DNA of 64,000 nt from NCBI GenBank assembly GCA_949292205.1, contig CASEYR010000004.1, positions 1-64,000 on the forward strand. The letters are read 5' to 3'. This DNA comes from an uncultured Alphaproteobacteria bacterium (GTDB lineage: Bacteria > Pseudomonadota > Alphaproteobacteria > CAAHEQ01 > UBA3637). The notes below the pieces were generated by a model. It worked only from the letters and a program-made list of their open reading frames with translations. It ran no database searches and was not told the origin of the DNA. Below, one piece after another: positions 8,665-16,386 of the stretch; the stretch's first letter is position 1, and every line of letters starts with the position of its first letter. Made by a program: the position numbers and the translations under genes.

Positions 8665-8985
8665 CTATTGATTTTGAGATGCCGTATTCAATAATGTTGT
8701 CAAAATGGATTTAGCTTGTTGTTCTGTTTCCGTTTCTAACGTCGGTGTTTGTTCCTCTGTCGGAATGAGTTGATTCAGACAACTTGCCGTCATCTTTTTG
8801 ACGGTCGTGCGAACCGGAGACGCAAATGCCGAACCGTCTTGAACCGCATTCATAGCCTCTGTCGTCAGGCAAGCCTTGATGCGGGTTTTTGTTGCATCAA
8901 CCGAGGATCGCATCGTGTCGGGAGTCAATTGTGAACAAGCCGTCATCAAAAATGCCGTAGTTAAAATAATAAGTGATTTTTTCAT
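8665..8985 (-). CDS. Small lipoprotein, unknown function
   Basis: A 106-residue protein starting MKKSLIILTTAFLMTACS, a short signal with lipobox LMTAC (Cys17). The rest is polar, helical and Thr/Gln-rich with two further cysteines (KACLTTEAM, ASCLNQL). The stop is 10 nt from the converging ccrM stop. An AAGGAG site precedes the ATG. It lies directly downstream of rlmB in the opposite order on the minus strand (rlmB ends at 9001, 15 nt away), so it may be cotranscribed with it. No family recognised. Confidence 0.65.
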   Translation of the reverse strand: MKKSLIILTTAFLMTACSQLTPDTMRSSVDATKTRIKACLTTEAMNAVQDGSAFASPVRTTVKKMTASCLNQLIPTEEQTPTLETETEQQAKSILTTLLNTASQNQ

Positions 8986-9000
8986 GATATTCTCCTTTCC

Positions 9001-9753
9001 TTATTGATCCGGATGTTGGCGACGAAACTCGTATAACGTCAGAGCTGCCGCATTTGATACATTTAAACTTTCAATCGCCGGATTAATCGGTAATTTTGTC
9101 GTATAGTCGCAACTTTCCTGTGTCAATCGACGCATTCCGCTTCCTTCAGAACCCATAACAAAGGCACTTTTGAGCGGTAACTTCATATCTCCGATACAGT
9201 TGGTTGCGTATCCGTCCATGCCGATACACCAGAAATCATTCTCTTTTAATTTTTCCATTGCTCGTGATAAATTCGGAACGCGAATCAGCGGAATCAACTC
9301 GAGAGCTCCGCTGGCGGATTTTGCCAGCGTCCCCGTTTCGTTCGGAGCGCCTGCCTCCGGAATAATAACGGCGGCTGCATCAAATGCAACAGCTGATCTT
9401 AAAATTGCCCCGATATTATGTGGGTCGGTTACTTGATCTAAAATTAAAACAACACTGCTCTTGTCCGTCTTAGTCGCTTTGATTAACTGCTCTAATGTAT
9501 AAGCCGGTAATGGTTCGCAGCGGGCAACTAACCCTTGATGAACAGCTTCCTTTCCGACAAGCGTATCCAAATACTCTTTCTGAACCAAGCGTGTCGGAAT
9601 TGTTGTTGGTATCTTTAATGCCTCAATCGCTCCTTTCGTATAATAAAGCTCGGTTATCTTGCGAGCTTTGTTTTGAAGTGCCAGCGTAACGGGATGACGA
9701 CCATAAATCAGAACGTCTTTTGTGGCTTGTTTCTGTGTTGTGTGTCTTGACAT
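9001..9753 (-). CDS. rlmB: 23S rRNA (guanosine-2'-O-)-methyltransferase, TrmH/RlmB family
   Basis: A 250-residue SPOUT-family enzyme. Residues 17-90 form the L30e-like substrate-binding domain (YGRHPVTLALQNKARKITEL), and the C-terminal part carries the three SPOUT motifs: LDQVTDPHNIGAILRSA, VMGSEGSGMRRL and LPINPAIESLNVSNAAAL. The closest function is RlmB, which 2'-O-methylates G2251 (E. coli numbering) in the peptidyl-transferase P loop. A TrmH-type tRNA role cannot be excluded from sequence alone. The start is 3 nt from the end of the preceding minus-strand gene, so the genes are coupled. Confidence 0.92.
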   Translation of the reverse strand: MSRHTTQKQATKDVLIYGRHPVTLALQNKARKITELYYTKGAIEALKIPTTIPTRLVQKEYLDTLVGKEAVHQGLVARCEPLPAYTLEQLIKATKTDKSSVVLILDQVTDPHNIGAILRSAVAFDAAAVIIPEAGAPNETGTLAKSASGALELIPLIRVPNLSRAMEKLKENDFWCIGMDGYATNCIGDMKLPLKSAFVMGSEGSGMRRLTQESCDYTTKLPINPAIESLNVSNAAALTLYEFRRQHPDQ

Positions 9754-9756
9754 TTG

Positions 9757-10521
9757 TTATTCCTTATTAAAAAGAGATAAAACGGGAATCGAGTGAGCTA
9801 AATCAACCGTAAACGCCAAGGGTGTGCGAGTATTGAGGGCTCGTGTTAATGCTTCGGGTAACGGTTGTTGTACCGCTCGCAAATAGTTGGCGGTTTGGAT
9901 TAATAAATCCGTGCTTTGAATTTGAACCGTCAACGATTGAATCGTTCCGTCTATCCATCCCCACAAACGTCCGATTGATTGTGTCGGAATCGTAATTGTT
10001 CCTAAAATCTGAATGATTGATTGTCCTCCCTTAAATGCTTCCGCTTGAAAGAGAATGTCATTTCCGTGCGGGCGGAGTTTTAAAACGATAGACCCTTGAA
10101 AAATATCTTGATTTAATAAAACTAGCGCCTCTATCGGCTTCATTAAAAAATCTGCCGGCGCTTGAAAGTGTCTAAACGTATTTATGACCTCGGCACCATC
10201 ACGATCCAATAGCGTTTGGGCAAAATCGGCTTTCACACCTTTGAAACGTAATGTGATCTCGCTTGGTGTGGCTTGGATTAACAGCTTGTCTACATTTATA
10301 AAGACGGGTGAATCCGAAAAAGTTGGTTGATATAAAACGACTCCGTCCCCAAGCAGTGGATGAACGGCCGAATGATAGCCCATCTCCCGCGGAGAAAATG
10401 AGGCTATCTTTTGGTAGCGTATTAAGGTGTCTTCGGCTCCGCTTTGAACAATCCATACATAGATTAAGCCTGAAAGGATAATTAACAAAAGCGTGCATAA
10501 TACGATAAAACGGCGCATCAT
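9757..10521 (-). CDS. Membrane-anchored periplasmic protein, unknown
   Basis: A 254-residue protein with one N-terminal transmembrane or uncleaved signal segment (FIVLCTLLLIILSGLIYVWIV) and a beta-rich exported part. Its later segments (VVLYQPTFSDSP, EITLRFKGVKADFAQ, GTITIPTQSIGRLWGWIDG) have the alternating pattern seen in AsmA/DUF2125-type envelope proteins, but I cannot place it in a family with confidence. The start codon overlaps the stop of the upstream gene (ATGA, 10518-10521) and the stop lies just before rlmB, indicating a three-gene transcript led by the gene starting at 11864. Confidence 0.65.
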   Translation of the reverse strand: MMRRFIVLCTLLLIILSGLIYVWIVQSGAEDTLIRYQKIASFSPREMGYHSAVHPLLGDGVVLYQPTFSDSPVFINVDKLLIQATPSEITLRFKGVKADFAQTLLDRDGAEVINTFRHFQAPADFLMKPIEALVLLNQDIFQGSIVLKLRPHGNDILFQAEAFKGGQSIIQILGTITIPTQSIGRLWGWIDGTIQSLTVQIQSTDLLIQTANYLRAVQQPLPEALTRALNTRTPLAFTVDLAHSIPVLSLFNKE

Positions 10522-11864
10522 GGATTTTCTCCGTTAATTTGAAAACAGCCCATGTCCGGACAAGGGTGTGTGTTCTTGATTTGGATCAAGCCTTCGGGCT
10601 TTTCTTTTTCGGCTGTGTTTGAGATTGCGGTAAAAGCCCCCTCAACAATATTCCAACCGATAGGAAGTAAACGTCCGCTTGCCCGCAATGGAACCGGTTC
10701 ATCTATCCATGCCATTCCGGATAAATCAACGCGATGGACGTGAACGGCCGCTTGCCCTGAAACGGGTTGTTTTAATAATCGACTGGCTGCCAATAAATGC
10801 GGTACTTGATCCAAAACGGCAGGTGGTGTATCCGGTGGGGTCTGAGTTGATTCTGGGCGAGGTTCTTTCGTATCCGATGTGGATAATGGAAGTTGATTTG
10901 ATGATGTGGAATTAGTGAGTTCTTCCTCTTGGAGCGGTGTTAAGTATACTGTGGGGGAATCAATGGAAGTAACTTGACTTTTTTCTGTTACATCGGGTAA
11001 TGTCGGTGTTACAACGGCTGCTGCGGTCGGCGGTGTTTCCGACTCCGGAGATTTGTCTGTTAAAGAGAGCGGACGAATCGGGGTAACTCGCATTAAAGGT
11101 GTCCCTCTTTCTTGACGAATGACCGTTGGCAAGGGAGCATTTGATTTTGTTTTTACCACTTGTTCCTTGCTTAGTCGTGGCGATGAGGGAAGTCGACGAA
11201 CACGAATCTGTTTTTCATTCAAATCTAGGTCCGCAAAAAAGACGACCTCGTCCCGATTAGGACGATCTTTTTCCGATCCAAAGAAATAAATTAAGTGTGC
11301 TTTCGGACAAATCTCATGAGCTTTTGAAATCACGGTATTTAGCAAATCTTGTTGAACGGATTCATCTTCAAAAACAGAAATCGTATCTGTTATCGCGAGA
11401 ATACGAACGGGTGAACAAGCTTCAAATGCGCCATAGGTGCCGTTTTGTGCTTGACTGCTTTTCATTTGCCCGATAAATCGCATGTTGAAACGAGAATCAT
11501 TTCCTAAATCAAACGATAAAGATTGAACACCTTGTTTTGTTGAAAAACGATCAATAATCGGGGTATCAATGCGTGTTTCGCCGGTCCAGTATCCCTCTTT
11601 GAAAAAACCGTAAATCTGTTCAACCGGTTGTCCGAATGCATCACGAACCGTAACGTTTGCGTATCCGTTGACCCATCCGTCAGTGCAATTTGTGGCTTCT
11701 GTATCCAATCGCCAACCGGTGATGTTTTTTTGTGTTAAGTAGTGAATGCCACAAGAACCATCATCCGTCTTAATTGTGGTGTCATCCAATGGTAAGGATT
11801 CACCGACAACAGTCGTTGATAGCAGAATTGCAAAAAACAAAAAAAAGAAAAAATGTATCTTCAT
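10518..11864 (-). CDS. Exported protein with Pro/Thr-rich linker, unknown; probable leaderless mRNA
   Basis: A 448-residue exported protein beginning MKIHFFFFLFFAILLSTT with a signal peptide. The globular N-terminal half has paired cysteines (GSCGIHYL, ATNCTDG, FEACSPVR, HEICPKAH). A long low-complexity Pro/Ser/Thr linker follows, then a C-terminal ~80-residue domain with two Cys near the end (PCPDMGC). An in-frame ATG at 11912 exists, but a perfect promoter (TTGCAA-17-TATAAT) lies between the two ATGs, so translation must start at 11864; the predicted transcription start falls on or next to this ATG. No family recognised. Confidence 0.65.
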   Translation of the reverse strand: MKIHFFFFLFFAILLSTTVVGESLPLDDTTIKTDDGSCGIHYLTQKNITGWRLDTEATNCTDGWVNGYANVTVRDAFGQPVEQIYGFFKEGYWTGETRIDTPIIDRFSTKQGVQSLSFDLGNDSRFNMRFIGQMKSSQAQNGTYGAFEACSPVRILAITDTISVFEDESVQQDLLNTVISKAHEICPKAHLIYFFGSEKDRPNRDEVVFFADLDLNEKQIRVRRLPSSPRLSKEQVVKTKSNAPLPTVIRQERGTPLMRVTPIRPLSLTDKSPESETPPTAAAVVTPTLPDVTEKSQVTSIDSPTVYLTPLQEEELTNSTSSNQLPLSTSDTKEPRPESTQTPPDTPPAVLDQVPHLLAASRLLKQPVSGQAAVHVHRVDLSGMAWIDEPVPLRASGRLLPIGWNIVEGAFTAISNTAEKEKPEGLIQIKNTHPCPDMGCFQINGENP

Positions 11865-11871
11865 GGTTTGA

Positions 11872-11900
11872 ATTATACCGAAAAGAAACTTGTCTTGCAA
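11872..11900 (-). promoter_or_regulatory. Promoter giving a leaderless transcript
   Basis: Minus strand: TTGCAA (11900-11895), 17 nt, TATAAT (11877-11872). The ATG at 11864 begins 8 nt after the -10 box, where transcription should start, and no Shine-Dalgarno site is possible. Confidence 0.7.
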
Positions 11901-11935
11901 CCTCTTTTTCATAAAAAAATGCTTGGAAAAAAGAG

Positions 11936-11964
11936 TTTACAAAAATAAGGAAAAGAAGTATAAT
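11936..11964 (+). promoter_or_regulatory. Promoter of the 12-15 kb gene set
   Basis: TTTACA (11936-11941), 17 nt, TATAAT (11959-11964). The -10 box overlaps the ATG at 11963, which therefore cannot be a start codon for this transcript. It is divergent from the promoter at 11872-11900. Confidence 0.65.
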
Positions 11965-12004
11965 GGAGCAAAGCAAATGTGTTAAACCGTGGAGAAATCG
12001 GGTG

Positions 12005-12181
12005 ATGGATGGCAGGTTAAAAAAAACAATTAAGGGAATAAAAAAAACAACCGGTATTTTAAAAAAAATAACACGGTTTGTGTTTGCCCCTGTTATTTTT
12101 TATGGGATCAGTCAAGAATTGCAACTGTGGCTGTTATCGGGGTTGTTGTGGGTATGCCTGAGGCAACTTGGAGCGTTTTAA
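12005..12181 (+). CDS. Short ORF, possible N-terminal part of a frameshifted gene
   Basis: A 58-codon ORF starting MDGRLKKTIKGIKK. The ATG at 12005 is chosen because GGAG lies 10 nt before it and the promoter's -10 box covers the earlier ATG at 11963. A lysine-rich N-terminus leads into a hydrophobic stretch (FVFAPVIFYGIS). The frame then stops at 12179-12181, while the overlapping +2 frame continues with another hydrophobic stretch and a long ORF that has no ATG or ribosome site of its own upstream. This pattern suggests one membrane protein split by a frameshift between about 12100 and 12127. Two coupled genes remain possible. Confidence 0.4.
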   Translation: MDGRLKKTIKGIKKTTGILKKITRFVFAPVIFYGISQELQLWLLSGLLWVCLRQLGAF

Positions 12182-13182
12182 CGACGGTCGGACGTGTTGT
12201 TAAAAGTATTGCTCTTGCCGTTCCGCCACTGACTTTTAGTCTTGTGAAAAGTTTTGGAACCGCTTGTTTGAGCGCTTCGTCCTTTTATTATCAGCAGATT
12301 TTTGGTGGGAATGAGCAGATACCTAAATCAAATGAATCCACCAATCAAATCGCCATCGTTCGGGAAGAACGCTTGGATTATTCCTCGGGTGGGATAATTC
12401 GGCAGACTAATCATTCCGAAAGACAGAGTGTATTAGCCCAGTCAATTAGCGGAGAACTGTCGGATAAAAGCGCTTGTTTGATGCCTCGGTCAGCGGTCTC
12501 CGAAACAGATTCACGAATAAGCGGGGCATATGAATCCAATTTGAATTTGATGCCGGCTTTTCCGAAAATGCCGAGGTCTATGGCCGGAGTTATTCATAAG
12601 ATGGTTTATTCGGCGGCGGAAAAGTCCGGTGACTTTAGCCGTATCGGAAATGGATTGATTATTATTCAAGATAAAATAAATTCGAATAATTTTATCAGTT
12701 GTCACATTGGGTTCAGACCTTTGGAAAACCTTGATTCCGGTGCATATAATGTCATCTTTGGATATCAAAAACCCTTGTCGGGGAAAACGGTTTTGGGGCG
12801 AAGTTTATCAGGAACTTGTTTTAATATAAAAATGGGTGATGTCGCGATCGGAATTAATTTGGTTGATGATGCGGGAAAATCAAAATTGGTTTTGTCGAAA
12901 TGCCGGGATGATTTGCCGGTTTATTCGATGGTCAGAAGAGACGGTATCTTGTTGGTGACGGTTGATGAAAAAATGAATACGATACCTGTTCGTCAAGTGG
13001 AGTATGTTGCTTCGGTTTTGGCTATGTCGGTTGACAAAAATATGCGGAATAGCGCCATTCGCAAGGATTTAATCATACATCAGACGCGGGCAAAAGATGT
13101 TTTTGCCGAAAGAAAAAAAAGGTTGTCTTCACAAAAAAAAGTTGAAATAAACAGTGGTTATAGGTATTATAACGAAAGATAA
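12127..13182 (+). CDS. Unknown protein with N-terminal membrane segment
   Basis: A 351-codon ORF; the earliest start in frame is GTG at 12127, with an ATG at 12154, neither with a good ribosome site, so the true N-terminus may come from the preceding short ORF by frameshift. Residues 1-45 are hydrophobic, then a polar linker leads to a folded domain from about residue 140 (MPRSMAGVIHKMVYSAAEK onward) with two Cys pairs (SCHIGF, GTCFNIK, SKCRDDL). The C-terminus is strongly basic (RKKRLSSQKK). The next gene begins 23 nt later. No family recognised; envelope association is inferred. Confidence 0.5.
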   Translation: MAVIGVVVGMPEATWSVLTTVGRVVKSIALAVPPLTFSLVKSFGTACLSASSFYYQQIFGGNEQIPKSNESTNQIAIVREERLDYSSGGIIRQTNHSERQSVLAQSISGELSDKSACLMPRSAVSETDSRISGAYESNLNLMPAFPKMPRSMAGVIHKMVYSAAEKSGDFSRIGNGLIIIQDKINSNNFISCHIGFRPLENLDSGAYNVIFGYQKPLSGKTVLGRSLSGTCFNIKMGDVAIGINLVDDAGKSKLVLSKCRDDLPVYSMVRRDGILLVTVDEKMNTIPVRQVEYVASVLAMSVDKNMRNSAIRKDLIIHQTRAKDVFAERKKRLSSQKKVEINSGYRYYNER

Positions 13183-13205
13183 TAAATCATTTGGGAGGAA
13201 AAATA

Positions 13206-14996
13206 ATGATGATTCAGGATATGAAAAAAAAGGTGAGCTATGTTGTTCTGGGAGCTTTGTTGGTTACGTCGGTACCCGCGATGGCTCAGCTATCGCAAAT
13301 GTTAAGCTCAAGTGAGTTGGGGGTGAGTGGTAATGCGAATGTCGTGGCACCGTCACCAGCTGCTTCAGGATCGTCTTCACAGACAGCTGCCGGTGCAACG
13401 TCGGCAACGTCATCAAGCTCGGCAACTTCATCAACGTCGGCGACTTCTTCTCAAAGTTCTGCCGGAACGACAGATTCCGGAACTCGTGTTATTAATCAGG
13501 GTTTTGGAAGTTCTCTGGTTCGGGAAAGTATGCAAAAAGATACGGCCGATATGACACAGGCCGAACTGGATTTTCGTGCTGCCATTCAGGGGACTCCGAC
13601 CTCTGATATGAATCAGTTAATCAACGATTTAAAGGCTGCCGCAGATGATGCTAAAACGACAACCAGCGGAGGTGTCCAAGCTATTTCCGGAACAGTTGAC
13701 CCCAATAATTTAAATGAAAAGCAAAAACAAATTATTGAGGCGGCAAAAGCAAATGCTTCGGTTCAGGTGCAAACTCAAACGACAACCAATGCGTCCTCCG
13801 GTTCTGTATCTCCGACTGCCGGTGCGACGGCTGGTTCTGCTACAGCTAATTCAGCTACAGCCAATTCAGCTCCGGCTAATTCAGCTCCGGCTTTTGGTCC
13901 AACAGTTGAGGCGGCAAATGCATTGAAGCAAGGGCAGACAGCGGATAATCCGTTTTCCGTTTTTGATAGTCAAAATACGGCTATGAATACCGGTAATCAA
14001 AATACTGTGGCGGATAAATTCTTGGATTCTTATACGAATGGATTTGATCCTAATGCAACGATTAAACAGGAAGCCGAACAGGTCATGAATAATGTTCAAA
14101 ATACTGTGGCGGAAAATGAGAAAAATTTAGCCGAAGCAACGGCAAAATACGAAGATGCAAAAGCAAAGCATGAAGAGGCTAGCCAACGAAGACAAGAGGC
14201 TGAGAAAAAATACCAGACTGCCATAGAAGAGGCGAATGAAGCAAGGTTGGAGCGAGAGGCTATTGAAGAGCAGTTGAAGAATTCATCATTAAGTGCTACC
14301 GAACGGGAACAGCTTGAAAAACAGTTGGCTGACGCAAAAGAAAAGGAAGCCCAGAAAAAGGCAGAGAAGGATTCTGCAAATCAAGAAGCTTCTGCGGCGA
14401 AAAAGGAGATGTTTGCGGCTAAGAATGAGGAAGTTAAGGCGACTAAAGCAAAATCGGATGCCGAATTGAAAAGTATGGGATATGAAACAGATGGAAACGG
14501 TAATCTGTTAAATACGGCGGCTAACTATGAGCTTTATAAGGAAACAGTTCCGGGGGCTACGCCCGAAGATTTTGCACAATCCGTTGAGAAAATGAATGGT
14601 TGGGGGTTTTATGGGGATGAGACTCCGGCACAGGCTTTAAAGGATAGTTTGGCGGTTCAAAACGCTTTAAATATGGTTTCGGAAGAAGATAGAGGGCTTA
14701 TTGAAAATGCCTTACATAGAGCCGGAGAATACGGATATTCCGATAATATGGTCTTGGAGGATAATCAAAAAGCAGTTTTAGATCGTGTCGCTTCGTGGCA
14801 GGAGCAAAATGCCCAACTGATAGCTGCTGGAAAAGATCCGATTAGTTTTCGGGATTATGTTAATCGGGGCGGCTTGAATCGGACAGTAACCATTTATCGG
14901 AGTAAAACATTTTGGCATGACTTGGTTGATAATGGTTATGGCGAGCGTGTTTCCGATTCTTTCGGTGATACCGGCATTATCAGAAAGAGAAAGTAG
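13206..14996 (+). CDS. Large exported low-complexity / coiled-coil protein
   Basis: A 596-residue protein. The ATG at 13206 follows GGGAGG by 8 nt. A signal peptide ends near PAMAQ. Residues about 45-100 are an Ala/Ser/Thr/Gly-rich stretch; another run has short repeats (TANSATANSAPANSAP). Residues about 290-425 form a long charged coiled coil dense in Ala, Glu, Lys (for example AKAKHEEASQRRQEAEKKYQ). A globular C-terminal domain follows, ending RKRK. The architecture suits a fibrous secreted or surface protein. I cannot tie it to a known system. A terminator follows at 15050. Confidence 0.65.
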   Translation: MMIQDMKKKVSYVVLGALLVTSVPAMAQLSQMLSSSELGVSGNANVVAPSPAASGSSSQTAAGATSATSSSSATSSTSATSSQSSAGTTDSGTRVINQGFGSSLVRESMQKDTADMTQAELDFRAAIQGTPTSDMNQLINDLKAAADDAKTTTSGGVQAISGTVDPNNLNEKQKQIIEAAKANASVQVQTQTTTNASSGSVSPTAGATAGSATANSATANSAPANSAPAFGPTVEAANALKQGQTADNPFSVFDSQNTAMNTGNQNTVADKFLDSYTNGFDPNATIKQEAEQVMNNVQNTVAENEKNLAEATAKYEDAKAKHEEASQRRQEAEKKYQTAIEEANEARLEREAIEEQLKNSSLSATEREQLEKQLADAKEKEAQKKAEKDSANQEASAAKKEMFAAKNEEVKATKAKSDAELKSMGYETDGNGNLLNTAANYELYKETVPGATPEDFAQSVEKMNGWGFYGDETPAQALKDSLAVQNALNMVSEEDRGLIENALHRAGEYGYSDNMVLEDNQKAVLDRVASWQEQNAQLIAAGKDPISFRDYVNRGGLNRTVTIYRSKTFWHDLVDNGYGERVSDSFGDTGIIRKRK

Positions 14997-15049
14997 ACGA
15001 ATAAGGCTGTTTGAACGTAAACCCTGAAAGTTTTGTCACTGATATTAAG

Positions 15050-15085
15050 GAAAAGCCAAGGTTATTTTGCCGGGCTTTTCTTTTT
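15050..15085 (+). terminator. Intrinsic terminator
   Basis: GAAAAGCC (15050-15057) pairs with GGCTTTTC (15073-15080), followed by TTTTT. It ends the 12-15 kb transcript. The rest of the 323-nt gap up to 15319 is A+T-rich with no gene that I can support. Confidence 0.75.
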
Positions 15086-15256
15086 GTGATTTGATGATTG
15101 ATGAATTGTATCGTTAAGCGATTTTTTTCTTGGGATATATTCCATTTTGGGAGAATAATAAAACAAATGTATTTTATTTTTTCGGAGGTTTTGTTTGTCT
15201 GTAAAGCAGTTCTGTTTGTTGATGAATCTGTTTTTGAAAAATGAGACAAAAAGCTG

Positions 15257-15286
15257 TTGATTTTTGATTGATTTTGTGGTTAAAAT
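15257..15286 (+). promoter_or_regulatory. Possible promoter of the gene at 15320
   Basis: TTGATT (15257-15262), 18 nt, TAAAAT (15281-15286), 34 nt before the ATG at 15320. A moderate match. Confidence 0.4.
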
Positions 15287-15319
15287 AGAGACATCGCTAT
15301 TTTAGAAAAGGATAATCTC

Positions 15320-16378
15320 ATGAAATTTCAGATTTTCGGCTTGATTTGTTTAACGGCTATCGGGATGTGCTTGCCTGTGGCGGCTCAGACAGATGCTAAC
15401 TCTTCTTCATCGGTCTTGGTTTGTCGGGCTCGGCAATGTGCCGTGGCTTCTTACTCTATGACGCGGGGCTTTTTATTTAATAAAATCGCTCAGATGATGG
15501 AAGGAAATATCGGAAAAACAGCTTTGTTGTGTGAGGCTGATCCGGTTTCTCATGTGTGCTTGTCCGAGGGGATTCGTGTTCAAGCCGAGGCAGCTTTCGC
15601 AAAGACTCAAATTTTTATTCCGACTGTTAAAATTGTTGATACAAAACTCTTGAAAGGTGGCGCCGGAATGGACTTGGTCTTGGATTATGATGTTCGTGCC
15701 AATCATACAATTCCTCGCTGTCAGTTGGGGATTTCTCGCTTGAATGTGGATTATGTCGATAAAGTCGAAATGACGACAAGTGATTTTTCTTGCGCTTTGA
15801 CGGAAACGGGGAATACCTCGCTGAACGTTACTTACAATATTGACTACCTTGATTTTGACTATGGTTTTATCGGCGCTTGGTATACTCTGGGGGTCGGGGA
15901 GGCCGTTCGGGGCGACAAGATCGGCTATGTCTTGATGCGCTTGACTGATAAAGTTCCTTTGAAAACAGTGGTCCAGTCCCCTAGAGAAGAACAGAAAAAC
16001 ACAGCACCTGTTGTTGATACGAAAGGTATATCGGTTGAGGCAGTTATTGAATCGGATATCTTGGCGGAAACTGCCGTTACACCAAAGCAAACAGTGATAA
16101 AGACCGAAAAAACAACAGCTGTTCGTCCTAAAACAATTAAAACAACGGTAACGGAAACGACAACGATTATCCCAGGACCAAACGGGGGAAATGCTGTTTT
16201 GCCGACTTTTAGAACGGTCGGGATTCCTGCAAATGCAACGATTGTTGAGCGGAGTTCTGATGAATCCGGTGTAGACAAAGCTTCTGTTCAGTTTGAGTCC
16301 TTTGCACAATCGTCCGAAACAAAACGTGAACGGACTCCGACAGAAATTATTTCGGATGTTATCTACTTGAACAATTAG
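15320..16378 (+). CDS. Exported protein, unknown, with Thr-rich C-terminal tail
   Basis: A 352-residue protein with a signal peptide ending PVAAQ. The folded part (residues about 30-215) has several cysteines (VLVCRARQCAVAS, LLCEADPVSHVCLS, PRCQLGI, SCALTET), probably disulfide-bonded, and beta-rich segments. The tail is low-complexity and contains TTVTETTTIIPGPNGGNAV; a similar Thr/Glu-rich run occurs in exported proteins of the pilus locus near 32.7 and 34.1 kb. The gene is followed 8 nt later by the M16 peptidase, suggesting an operon with it and rnhB. No family recognised. Confidence 0.65.
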   Translation: MKFQIFGLICLTAIGMCLPVAAQTDANSSSSVLVCRARQCAVASYSMTRGFLFNKIAQMMEGNIGKTALLCEADPVSHVCLSEGIRVQAEAAFAKTQIFIPTVKIVDTKLLKGGAGMDLVLDYDVRANHTIPRCQLGISRLNVDYVDKVEMTTSDFSCALTETGNTSLNVTYNIDYLDFDYGFIGAWYTLGVGEAVRGDKIGYVLMRLTDKVPLKTVVQSPREEQKNTAPVVDTKGISVEAVIESDILAETAVTPKQTVIKTEKTTAVRPKTIKTTVTETTTIIPGPNGGNAVLPTFRTVGIPANATIVERSSDESGVDKASVQFESFAQSSETKRERTPTEIISDVIYLNN

Positions 16379-16386
16379 GAACGTAT

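Noticed and set aside
11963-12004. ATG at 11963 as a start codon
   Set aside because: It lies inside the predicted -10 box TATAAT, so it would not be in the mRNA.
15473-16309. 278-codon open frame on the minus strand
   Set aside because: Antisense to the exported protein at 15320, which has a signal peptide and promoter; the translation is Arg/Cys/Asn-rich and unlike a real protein.
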